Counted from the first letter of the stretch, positions 1-5,129 are shown. The stretch: DNA of 8,179 bases from an uncultured Eubacteriales bacterium (GCA_900319615.1 ONPE01000056.1:1-8179), one strand, 5' to 3'. Made by a program: numbers and translations. The notes: generated by a model from the sequence alone, not told the origin.

Positions 1-8
1 ATGAAAAT

Positions 9-34
9 GGTCGGAGGGCAAACGCCTTCCGACC
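9..34. repeat. Strong hairpin near left edge
   Basis: An 11-bp stem (GGTCGGAGGGC at 9-19 against GCCTTCCGACC at 24-34, with one G-U pair) closes a 4-nt loop AAAC. On the plus strand it is not followed by a U-run; on the minus strand it is followed by ATTTTCAT. It could be a weak terminator for a transcript on either side of the window edge, or part of a repeat. No gene can be assigned to it here. Confidence 0.5.
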
Positions 35-100
35 AAGTAGATAATATAAATGTTCCGTTAACGACCCCACCCTAAAGCAGGGGCTTTTTGGGGACCCCGT

Positions 101-206
101 GAGACCTCCTCGGAATGACGATCTGAAATGCGCCCCGTGGCAATCTCAACCGATCAAAGTCGGTAAATCTCCGGTATATGTTTTCTTTTTTACCGGGGAG
201 TTTATT
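101..206 (+). repeat. Dispersed intergenic repeat, copy A
   Basis: The 17-mer CCCGTGGCAATCTCAAC (134-150) and the end block ACCGGGGAGTTTATT (192-206) recur in the same order and orientation at 6676-6692 and 6811-6826. Between them this copy has short palindromes: CCGA/TCGG at 150-163, and CTCCGGTA pairing with TACCGGGGAG around a T-rich loop. The left flank (GAGACCTCCTCGGAATGAC, 101-119) reads, in reverse complement, much like the GTCATTGCGAGG left end of copy B, so the outer boundary is uncertain. The 1-300 stretch holds this repeat and two hairpins but no credible gene. An open frame on the minus strand across it is repeat-derived translation without a ribosome binding site. Confidence 0.6.
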
Positions 207-231
207 CGCTTTCAACTTTTGTTTATATACG

Positions 232-267
232 AACGGACTGTGATCTGAGAAGTTCACAGTCCGTTTT
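232..267. terminator. Terminator hairpin downstream of NUDIX gene
   Basis: A perfect 12-bp stem (AACGGACTGTGA at 232-243 with TCACAGTCCGTT at 254-265) closes a 10-nt loop. The TTTT tail lies on the plus-strand side; on the minus strand the stem is followed by CGTATAT, a weaker tail. It starts about 35 nt past the stop of the minus-strand NUDIX gene, so it probably ends that transcript and may act in both directions. Confidence 0.65.
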
Positions 268-300
268 GCTTATATATTAATATGTTCCTGCGGCAAGCTA

Positions 301-795
301 TCAGATATCGGCATTTTTGTCCAGCCATTCGTTCAAAAACCTCTCTGCGAGGCTACCGGGGCGGATATTCTCCCTCGCCTCTTCAAAGCTGAACCACCTC
401 GCCTCGTCTACCTCGTCGGTCAGACGATATTGATCGTCGCCCTCGATGTGACAGGCGAAGTTGAGCATCAGGGTGTTGCTGCGCTCAAAGAAGCCCGAGC
501 TGTTGTATCGGATCTCTCCTGCAGTCAGCCCGACCTCTTCCATTAGCTCCCGAGCCACGGCTGCTTCGGGGCGTTCGCCCTTGTTTACGTAGCCCGCGAC
601 AAGGATGTAGATGTCGCGCCCGTACTGCTTTATCAGCAGGATACGTCTGTTTTTGTCGTCGATGGTGACGATGCTCACGGCGACGTTGTATTTGGGGAAG
701 CGGTATTCTTTGCACCGGTTGCAGTAGGGAATGATGCCCTCGTTCTCCAAAAATCGCTCAACCAGCTCGGCGCCGCACTCTTCACAGTAGCTCAT
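301..795 (-). CDS. NUDIX hydrolase with N-terminal zinc ribbon
   Basis: A 164-aa NUDIX-superfamily hydrolase, expected to cleave a nucleoside diphosphate linked to another moiety in the cytoplasm. Residues 4-28 form a zinc ribbon (C4-x2-C7 and C25-x2-C28), as in the NudC/NAD-pyrophosphatase branch. A complete Nudix box follows at residues 68-90: G68, E74, then R82-E83-L-x-E86-E87-x-G89, the Mg2+-binding catalytic helix. The NudC signature SQPW is not present; the equivalent stretch (about 99-111) reads SSGFFERSNTLML, so NADH or NAD-capped RNA cannot be assumed as substrate. The ATG at 795 is chosen because AAGGAG lies 6 nt upstream. The ATG at 819 has its SD only 1 nt away and sits at the predicted transcription start. 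The gene is monocistronic and divergent from the flavin reductase-like gene. Family assignment is firm; substrate is unknown. Confidence 0.92.
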   Translation of the reverse strand: MSYCEECGAELVERFLENEGIIPYCNRCKEYRFPKYNVAVSIVTIDDKNRRILLIKQYGRDIYILVAGYVNKGERPEAAVARELMEEVGLTAGEIRYNSSGFFERSNTLMLNFACHIEGDDQYRLTDEVDEARWFSFEEARENIRPGSLAERFLNEWLDKNADI

Positions 796-825
796 GTCAT
801 ACTCCTTATAAAAGATCATGCTCCT

Positions 826-854
826 ATGCTATCACATGACCGATGCTTTTGCAA
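826..854 (-). promoter_or_regulatory. Promoter of NUDIX gene
   Basis: On the minus strand the -35 TTGCAA (854-849) and -10 TAGCAT (831-826) are separated by 17 bp. The predicted start is near 820, giving a leader of about 25 nt before the ATG at 795 and arguing against the upstream ATG at 819. Confidence 0.5.
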
Positions 855-864
855 CAAAAAGCAT
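843..864. repeat. Inverted repeat between divergent promoters
   Basis: The perfect 8-bp arms ATGCTTTT (843-850) and AAAAGCAT (857-864) flank GCAACA. The repeat covers the -35 box of the minus-strand NUDIX promoter and touches the -35 box of the plus-strand promoter, a natural position for an operator controlling both genes. Operator function is inferred from position only. Confidence 0.4.
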
Positions 865-892
865 TGCATTTATTCCTATAATAAGCTACAAT
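864..892 (+). promoter_or_regulatory. Promoter of flavin reductase-like gene
   Basis: A -35 TTGCAT (864-869) and -10 TACAAT (887-892) lie 17 bp apart, with a predicted start near 899. It is back to back with the NUDIX promoter; the two -35 boxes are about 10 bp apart. Confidence 0.6.
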
Positions 893-893
893 A

Positions 894-918
894 GCATATA
901 TTATATGCATATATTATA
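894..918 (+). repeat. Tandem 12-bp repeat at the transcription start
   Basis: GCATATATTATA occurs perfectly twice, at 894-905 and 907-918 (period 13). The first unit also forms a palindrome, GCATATA/TATATGC (894-908). The array lies between the -10 box and the ribosome binding site of the flavin reductase-like gene, where a bound protein would block initiation. Function is inferred. Confidence 0.45.
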
Positions 919-933
919 AGCAGGAGGATAACT

Positions 934-1416
934 ATGGATTTTACGATTGATGTTTTTAAGAAGCTCGATAAAGACTGGGCGCTGCTTTCTGCAGGCACAG
1001 TCGAAGATCACAACGCCATGACCGTCAGCTGGGGCGGCATGGGCACCCTTTGGGGCAAGCCGGTCGTCACCGTTTACGTGCGCCCCAACCGCCACACCTA
1101 CGGCTACATCGAGGAAAACGAGCTGTTCACCCTCAGCTTCTATCCCGAGCAGTATCGCAAGGCTCTGGGCGTGATGGGCAGCAAGTCCGGCCGCGACTGC
1201 GACAAAGATGCCCTCGCAGGTCTCGACCCCATCCCTGCAGGCGAGAGCGTCAGCTACCGTCAGGCAGAGGTCACCCTCGTCTGCCGCAAGCTGTATTTCA
1301 ACGACCTTGTCGAAGAGAACATCCCCGCGGATATTTTGAAGACCTTCTACGATCCCGAGCCGATACACCGTATGTATATCGCCGAGGTTGTCGATATCAT
1401 CAAGAACGAAGCGTGA
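934..1416 (+). CDS. Flavin reductase-like (split-barrel FMN-binding) protein
   Basis: A 160-aa protein of the flavin reductase-like domain family (PF01613 type, FMN-binding split barrel), likely a cytoplasmic flavin-dependent oxidoreductase or FMN reductase. Typical family features are the segment NAMTVSWGGMGTLWGKP at residues 27-43, the strand TVYVRPNRHTY at 46-56, and ELFTLSFY at 63-70. These form the FMN phosphate- and isoalloxazine-binding part of the fold. Length is normal for the short single-domain members. The ATG has an AGGAGG 6 nt upstream. The gene is monocistronic, ended by a strong terminator at 1421-1458, and divergent from the NUDIX gene. A tandem repeat at its transcription start suggests dedicated regulation. 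The physiological substrate cannot be read from sequence. Confidence 0.9.
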   Translation: MDFTIDVFKKLDKDWALLSAGTVEDHNAMTVSWGGMGTLWGKPVVTVYVRPNRHTYGYIEENELFTLSFYPEQYRKALGVMGSKSGRDCDKDALAGLDPIPAGESVSYRQAEVTLVCRKLYFNDLVEENIPADILKTFYDPEPIHRMYIAEVVDIIKNEA

Positions 1417-1420
1417 TGAT

Positions 1421-1458
1421 AAGCCTCTCTGCATCGAAGTTGTGCGGAGAGGCTTTTT
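1421..1458 (+). terminator. Rho-independent terminator after flavin reductase-like gene
   Basis: AAGCCTCTCTGCA (1421-1433) pairs with TGCGGAGAGGCTT (1443-1455), one G-U pair, around a 9-nt loop, followed by a T-run. Confidence 0.9.
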
Positions 1459-1487
1459 ATTCGCAGCTGTGAATAAATATGCAAAAA

Positions 1488-1533
1488 CTTGAAAAAACGG
1501 CTTATATATGAGAAAAACGCCCTTTTTTTCAAG
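1488..1533 (+). repeat. A/T-rich long-arm inverted repeat
   Basis: CTTGAAAAAA (1488-1497) is perfectly complementary to TTTTTTCAAG (1524-1533), and GGC (1499-1501) can extend the stem with GCC (1519-1521). It may be a secondary terminator behind the flavin reductase-like gene or simply A/T-rich spacer. No gene is seen in the 1417-1712 spacer. Confidence 0.35.
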
Positions 1534-1604
1534 GTTAGAATAGCTAAAAACCCGTAAAAAATATATGGATGTTGACCAAATTTTGCATTTTCTTTTATTT
1601 ACTG

Positions 1605-1633
1605 TTTACAAAATCTTGTTTGTATGATACAAT
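1605..1633 (+). promoter_or_regulatory. Promoter of YbeY-like gene
   Basis: A -35 TTTACA (1605-1610) and -10 TACAAT (1628-1633) with a 17-bp spacer. The start is predicted near 1640, leaving a leader of about 73 nt that contains a weak ATCCTT/AAGGAT hairpin (1658-1685) ahead of the ribosome binding site. Confidence 0.6.
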
Positions 1634-1712
1634 CACTTAAAAGTAGGGTAAATACTGATCCTTAATAAATCCATCTATCAAGGATTAGCATAATAGGTAA
1701 GGAGGCGAAAAC

Positions 1713-2189
1713 ATGGCAAGCAATCTGAAGGTAATTATTGACAACGCGCAGATTAAGCTCAAGATCCCTTCCGGCACTCGTATGCTCGTCCGCCGCAGCT
1801 GTCATGCCGCCTTACAGCAAGAAGGGTATGACAAACAGGCGGTCATCTCCGTCACTTTTGCAGATAACGAGATGCTCGGCTCGTTCGACGGCATGAGGGT
1901 AAGCAATTTTGAGGCTCCCGAGCTCATCGCTATACCCGAGAACAACGGGGAGGAAAATCTAGGCAGGATCATTCTCTCGGTCGAGCGTGTGCTCGAGCTT
2001 ACAAGGGTCTACAACCGTCCGTTTGAGATGGGCATCGTATTTGCGTCGATTCACGGAGTGCTTAATCTTCTCGGCCAGTTCTATCTCGATCAGGAGACAA
2101 AAGATGCTCAGATGAAGAAGGAAGCCCTCGTGATGAGCCAAATGGGATATTCGCCCTTATCGGACTTCGAGACCGGCAGACGCCGATAA
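1713..2189 (+). CDS. YbeY-like protein with degenerate zinc site
   Basis: A 158-aa protein with the YbeY (UPF0054) layout along its whole length: an N-terminal VIIDNAQIKLKIP-type strand, a central LGRIILSVERV segment (83-93) and a C-terminal HGVLNLLGQFY segment (114-124). YbeY is the single-strand endoribonuclease of rRNA maturation and ribosome quality control; its zinc site is H114-x3-H118-x5-H124. Here H114 remains, but position 118 is Asn and position 124 is Tyr, and the PTDVLSFP-type loop is replaced by FEAPELIAIP (66-75). Zinc hydrolysis as in canonical YbeY is therefore unlikely. The gene is also isolated from the usual phoH/dgkA/era neighbours, so a genuine ybeY probably exists elsewhere. 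The start is supported by AAGGAGG 7 nt before the ATG. It is monocistronic with its own promoter and terminator. It may be a pseudo-enzyme retaining RNA or ribosome binding; the frame is intact, so it is not a pseudogene. Confidence 0.8.
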   Translation: MASNLKVIIDNAQIKLKIPSGTRMLVRRSCHAALQQEGYDKQAVISVTFADNEMLGSFDGMRVSNFEAPELIAIPENNGEENLGRIILSVERVLELTRVYNRPFEMGIVFASIHGVLNLLGQFYLDQETKDAQMKKEALVMSQMGYSPLSDFETGRRR

Positions 2190-2202
2190 CGCTGATAAAG
2201 AC

Positions 2203-2233
2203 GCCCGCGCAAAGCGGGCTTTTATTTTTTTTT
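2203..2233 (+). terminator. Rho-independent terminator after YbeY-like gene
   Basis: GCCCGC (2203-2208) pairs with GCGGGC (2214-2219) around GCAAA, followed by a long, nearly uninterrupted T tract to 2233. Confidence 0.92.
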
Positions 2234-2296
2234 GACAGACCGTAAAGCCGCTGTATCGCTGCATCCGGGACGCATCTCTCAAGACGAAAACTCGGC

Positions 2297-2327
2297 TCAT
2301 GCAAAGCGGTATGCCCGAAGTGCATGA
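2297..2327. repeat. Symmetrical imperfect palindrome
   Basis: TCATGCA (2297-2303) pairs with TGCATGA (2321-2327), and CGG (2307-2309) with CCG (2315-2317), separated by a symmetric AAG/AAG internal loop. It lies in the 2190-2525 spacer about 50 bp upstream of the -35 box of the next operon. It could be a regulator site or part of a small RNA. No coding gene is supported in this spacer. Confidence 0.35.
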
Positions 2328-2376
2328 TGATCCCGAAAAACCCCGTATTGTTTGGCATTTTTCCTCAAGATTCATA

Positions 2377-2405
2377 TTGACTTATGGCGGTTGTTAGTCT
2401 ATAAT
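2377..2405 (+). promoter_or_regulatory. Near-consensus promoter of IscU-like/GGGtGRT operon
   Basis: A -35 TTGACT (2377-2382) and a perfect -10 TATAAT (2400-2405) are spaced by 17 bp. It is the best promoter match in the window, implying strong transcription starting near 2412. Confidence 0.8.
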
Positions 2406-2411
2406 TAACAT

Positions 2412-2517
2412 AAGGTTTTATATCCAAAGCTATCATCGGGCATTATGCTCGCCGATAGCATAACCTTGACTAATGTCACGGTCGATTTTTCGGTTCGTTG
2501 ATCAAACAAAAAGGAGG
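2412..2517 (+). ncRNA. Structured 5' leader of IscU-like/GGGtGRT operon
   Basis: The leader of about 115 nt folds as a nested structure. The outer stem AAGGTT (2412-2417) pairs with AACCTT (2462-2467). The middle stem GCTATC (2429-2434) pairs with GATAGC (2454-2459). The inner stem CGGGC (2437-2441) pairs with GCTCG (2447-2451) around ATTAT. An alternative stem TTATGC (2443-2448) with GCATAA (2458-2463) would exclude all three. The ribosome binding site AAGGAGG (2511-2517) follows about 45 nt later. No T-run terminator is formed, so any control would act on translation or RNA stability. It matches no riboswitch class that I recognise; regulatory function is inferred from the fold. Confidence 0.35.
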
Positions 2518-2525
2518 ACAAGCTT

Positions 2526-3218
2526 ATGTATTACACAGCAGAAGTATCGAATATGTGCCCTGTAGCCAAGGGTGCGTATCACGGCCCGGCTCCTATCCCG
2601 GAGGAGGGCAAGTGGGTACAGGCAAAGGAAATCAAGGATATTTCCGGTTTCACACACGGCATCGGCTGGTGTGCCCCTCAGCAGGGCGCCTGCAAGCTCA
2701 CGCTCAACGTCAAGGAGGGCATCATCGAAGAGGCTCTGGTCGAGACCATCGGCTGCTCCGGCATGACCCACTCCGCGGCTATGGCTTCCGAGATCCTTAT
2801 CGGCAAGACTCTTCTGGAAGCTCTTAACACCGACCTCGTCTGCGACGCTATCAACACCGCGATGAGAGAGCTCTTCCTGCAGATCGTTTACGGCAGGACA
2901 CAGAGCGCCTTCTCCGAGGGCGGCCTGTTGGTAGGCGCTTCTCTGGAGGACCTCGGCAAGGGTCTGCGCTCTCAGGTGGGTACGATGTTCGCTACCCGCG
3001 AGAAGGGCCCGCGCTACCTCGAGATGACCGAGGGCTACTGCTCTCAGGTCGCTCTGAACAAGGACAACGAGATCATCGGTTACGAATTCATCAGCCTCGG
3101 CAAGATGATGGACTTCATCAAGGCGGGCATGGATGCTAACGAAGCGCTTGAAAAGGCGAAGGGTCACTATGGCCAGTGGGAGAACGCTGCCAAGTATATT
3201 GACCCCCGTAAGGACTAA
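2526..3218 (+). CDS. IscU/NifU-N-like iron-sulfur scaffold protein
   Basis: A 230-aa protein resembling the IscU/NifU N-terminal scaffold fold. The segment ETIGCSGMTHSAAMASEI (73-90) followed by GKTLLEAL (93-100) corresponds to the IscU region with the GCGxAxAxSS motif and the following KGKT helix. Cysteines are C11, C49, C56, C77, C106 and C172; C77 occupies the place of a canonical IscU ligand, and C49/C56 (GWCAPQQGAC) precede it. The protein is much longer than IscU (about 130 aa), with extra N- and C-terminal segments. It is the usual partner of the next gene and is commonly annotated as an Fe-S assembly scaffold. The exact role is unproven, and assembly or delivery of Fe-S clusters is inferred from the fold. 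The start has AAGGAGG 8 nt upstream. It lies 14 nt before the next gene and shares its promoter. Confidence 0.85.
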   Translation: MYYTAEVSNMCPVAKGAYHGPAPIPEEGKWVQAKEIKDISGFTHGIGWCAPQQGACKLTLNVKEGIIEEALVETIGCSGMTHSAAMASEILIGKTLLEALNTDLVCDAINTAMRELFLQIVYGRTQSAFSEGGLLVGASLEDLGKGLRSQVGTMFATREKGPRYLEMTEGYCSQVALNKDNEIIGYEFISLGKMMDFIKAGMDANEALEKAKGHYGQWENAAKYIDPRKD

Positions 3219-3232
3219 GGGAGGTGCACAGC

Positions 3233-4231
3233 ATGGCTTTATTTGAAAACTACGACAGACGTATAGAGAAGATCAACGGCGTGCTTGCCGAGTACGGCAT
3301 CGCCTCCGTTGAAGAGAGCCGCGAGATCTGCAAGGCAGCCGGCTTCGATCCTTATGAGATCGCCAAGACCATCCAGCCCATCTGCTTCGAGAACGTATGC
3401 TGGGCTTACTGCGTAGGCGCCGCCATCGCTCTTAAGGCAGGCGCTAAGAACGCTGAAGAAGCCGCCCGTTACATCGGTATCGGTCTGCAGAGCTTCTGTA
3501 TCGACGGCTCCGTTGCCGAGAACCGCAAGGTCGGCATCGGCCACGGCAACCTCGCCGCGATGCTCCTTTCAAACGAGACAAAGTGCTTCGCTTTCCTGGC
3601 AGGCCACGAGTCTTTCGCAGCTGCAGAGGGCGCTATCGGTATCGTCCGCAACGCCAACAAGGTTCGCGAGCAGCCGCTGCGCGTTATCCTCAACGGTCTC
3701 GGCAAGGATGCAGCCCAGATCATTTCCCGTATCAACGGCTTCACCTATGTACAGACCCAGTTCGACTATTTCTCGGGCGAGCTCAAGGTCGTTAAAGAGA
3801 CCGCTTATTCCGACGGCGAGCGCGCTAACGTTCGCTGCTACGGCGCAGACGACGTCCGCGAGGGCGTTGCAATCATGCACAGCGAGGGCGTTGACGTTTC
3901 CATCACCGGTAACTCTACCAACCCCACCCGCTTCCAGCATCCCGTTGCAGGCACCTATAAGAAAGAGTGCGTAGAGCAGGGTAAGAAGTACTTCTCCGTT
4001 GCTTCCGGCGGCGGCACAGGCCGTACTCTCCATCCCGACAACATGGCTGCAGGTCCCGCCTCCTACGGCATGACCGACACCATGGGTCGTATGCACTCCG
4101 ACGCCCAGTTCGCCGGCTCCTCTTCCGTACCGGCTCACGTTGAGATGATGGGCTTCCTCGGCATGGGCAACAACCCCATGGTCGGCGCTACAGTTGCAGT
4201 AGCCGTCGCTATCCAGAACAGCCTCAAATAA
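3233..4231 (+). CDS. GGGtGRT family protein
   Basis: A 332-aa member of the GGGtGRT family, named for the motif seen here at residues 259-265 in SVASGGGTGRTLHPDN. The family occurs in Clostridia and archaea and has no established biochemical function that I know of. The protein has a cysteine cluster C51-x4-C56-x3-C60 (CFENVCWAYC), plus C33, C89, C118, C202 and C246, consistent with metal or Fe-S binding. It has small-residue-rich stretches but no clear membrane segment or signal peptide, so it is probably cytoplasmic. It follows the IscU-like gene by 14 nt in one transcript, so a joint role in Fe-S cluster handling is likely by context. The ATG at 3233 is chosen because GGGAGG ends 8 nt upstream; a GTG nine bases earlier overlaps that site. 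Confidence 0.92.
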   Translation: MALFENYDRRIEKINGVLAEYGIASVEESREICKAAGFDPYEIAKTIQPICFENVCWAYCVGAAIALKAGAKNAEEAARYIGIGLQSFCIDGSVAENRKVGIGHGNLAAMLLSNETKCFAFLAGHESFAAAEGAIGIVRNANKVREQPLRVILNGLGKDAAQIISRINGFTYVQTQFDYFSGELKVVKETAYSDGERANVRCYGADDVREGVAIMHSEGVDVSITGNSTNPTRFQHPVAGTYKKECVEQGKKYFSVASGGGTGRTLHPDNMAAGPASYGMTDTMGRMHSDAQFAGSSSVPAHVEMMGFLGMGNNPMVGATVAVAVAIQNSLK

Positions 4232-4250
4232 TCTCGCAGAAATAACATCT

Positions 4251-4279
4251 AAGGCTCCTTCACACGAGGGAGCCTTTTT
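4251..4279 (+). terminator. Rho-independent terminator of IscU-like/GGGtGRT operon
   Basis: AAGGCTCC (4251-4258) pairs with GGAGCCTT (4269-4276). The stem continues by TT/AG towards a CACACG loop and is followed by a T-run. Confidence 0.9.
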
Positions 4280-4298
4280 GTATTCTGTGATCGCGGTA

Positions 4299-4327
4299 TT
4301 GACTCTGCTTTGCTGTAGTAGTATCAT
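4299..4327 (+). promoter_or_regulatory. Promoter of C_GCAxxG_C_C gene
   Basis: A -35 TTGACT (4299-4304) and -10 TATCAT (4322-4327) with a 17-bp spacer lie just behind the preceding terminator. Hexamers TGACTC (4300-4305) and GAGTCA (4329-4334) form an inverted repeat that brackets the promoter, a possible operator pair. Confidence 0.6.
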
Positions 4328-4355
4328 TGAGTCAGGAAAACACGGAGGCGATCGG

Positions 4356-4796
4356 ATGGATCACGGCAAAACAGCGGAGGAATTGTTCCGCAAAGGCTAC
4401 AACTGCTCGCAGAGCGTTTTGATGGCGTTCGGCGATATAACCGGATTTGATGACGATACAGCCGCCCGGCTCGCTTCATCCTTCGGCGGCGGCATAGGGC
4501 GTATGCGCGAGGTATGCGGAGCCGTCAGCGGCGCCGCGATGGTGCTCGGGCTCGTCAAAGGCTATTCCGACCCCGACGACCGCGAGGCGAAGAAGGCGCA
4601 TTACGCTCTGGTCAGGACTTTTGCCGACAGATTCAAAGAGCTCAACGGCTCCGTCATCTGCCGCGAGCTGCTCAGCGGCGTGCAGACCACCCCCGGCGGC
4701 GACCCCGAGGCGCGCACGACAGAATATTATAAAAAACGTCCCTGCCCCGAGCTTGTACGTCAGGCGGCAGAGATCCTCGATGAATTATTACAATAA
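4356..4796 (+). CDS. C_GCAxxG_C_C family protein
   Basis: A 146-aa protein of the C_GCAxxG_C_C family (PF09719 type), a cysteine-rich family named after its conserved pattern, often seen near redox or metal genes; its activity is not established. The four expected cysteines are present: C17 in YNCSQSV, C54 in the CGAVSG motif of GRMREVCGAVSGAAMVLG (48-65), C102 in SVICREL and C130 in RPCPELV. The pattern is therefore intact apart from the second motif position being Ala, a common variant. A Gly-rich SSFGGGIG (41-48) precedes the core. The hydrophobic 58-67 stretch is too short for a membrane helix, so it is probably cytoplasmic. The ATG at 4356 has GGAGG 7 nt upstream; longer readings of the frame start inside the preceding terminator. 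It is monocistronic. Confidence 0.88.
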   Translation: MDHGKTAEELFRKGYNCSQSVLMAFGDITGFDDDTAARLASSFGGGIGRMREVCGAVSGAAMVLGLVKGYSDPDDREAKKAHYALVRTFADRFKELNGSVICRELLSGVQTTPGGDPEARTTEYYKKRPCPELVRQAAEILDELLQ

Positions 4797-4849
4797 ACTC
4801 AGTCTTATCTATTCGCTCCCCTCGCATGAGCTTTCGGTAAAACGACAAT

Positions 4850-4878
4850 GACCGTCCGCGGCTAACGGACGGTCTTTT
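4850..4878 (+). terminator. Rho-independent terminator after C_GCAxxG_C_C gene
   Basis: GACCGTCCG (4850-4858) pairs perfectly with CGGACGGTC (4866-4874) around CGGCTAA, followed by TTTT. Confidence 0.9.
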
Positions 4879-4895
4879 GTCTAAGGAGAAAAGTC

Positions 4896-4913
4896 ATGAA
4901 ATGCACCAACTGA
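4896..4913 (+). pseudogene. Possible gene-start remnant (MKCTN-stop)
   Basis: AAGGAG (4883-4888) lies 7 nt before an ATG that opens MKCTN and then stops at TGA. MKCTNCG is a very common start of small zinc-ribbon proteins, so this could be the stub of a deleted gene. The break coincides with the palindrome TGATC-CGA-GATCA (4911-4923). Nothing recognisable continues downstream. It could equally be chance or a leader minicistron. The rest of the 4914-5069 spacer holds nothing I can identify. Confidence 0.2.
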
Positions 4914-5069
4914 TCCGAGATCAGTATATGAAAAAAGTAATTAGCTATAAAATGTTATCAGCAATTTGATTAGGAGTTTGTTTTCTTTATCATGGCTTTA
5001 TGTTAACCCATAAATATGAAATGCGTTTGACAAATATGTGAAAAGTTTGTGAAAATAATATCGGTTTCG

Positions 5070-5099
5070 ATTGAATCTGCGCCGATTCAATGGTACAAT
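5070..5099 (+). promoter_or_regulatory. Promoter with embedded operator-like palindrome (YdcF-domain gene)
   Basis: A -35 TTGAAT (5071-5076) and extended -10 TGGTACAAT (5091-5099; core TACAAT 5094-5099) lie 17 bp apart. A perfect 8-bp inverted repeat, ATTGAATC (5070-5077) and GATTCAAT (5084-5091), overlaps the -35 box and fills the spacer, as expected for a repressor site. The predicted start near 5106 leaves a leader of about 24 nt, which excludes translation from the upstream GTG at 5049. Confidence 0.6.
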
Positions 5100-5129
5100 G
5101 ATATATATTATTATGCATCGGTGAGAAAA

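Noticed and set aside
72..257. 61-codon minus-strand open frame
   Set aside because: It runs through repeat copy A and two hairpins, has no ribosome binding site, and its sequence is what the repeat translates to.
894..918. Short tandem repeats as a CRISPR array
   Set aside because: There are only two 12-bp A/T-rich units with a 1-bp gap; there are no spacers or cas genes anywhere in the window.
2502..3167. 221-codon antisense open frame opposite the IscU-like gene
   Set aside because: It is a shadow of the real gene; no ribosome binding site and no recognisable domain.
3569..4327. Long (252-codon) antisense open frame opposite the GGGtGRT gene
   Set aside because: It lies almost wholly on the opposite strand of a well-supported gene, has low-complexity Ala/Gly/Val composition and extends through the terminator. 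It is a by-product of codon bias.
4278..4355. 26-residue N-terminal extension of the C_GCAxxG_C_C protein
   Set aside because: The extension starts in the T-run of the preceding terminator and spans the promoter. The ATG at 4356 has a good SD.
5049..5129. GTG start adding 27 residues to the YdcF-domain protein
   Set aside because: This segment lies over the predicted promoter (5071-5099) and upstream of its start site, and the translated residues do not look like a signal or linker.
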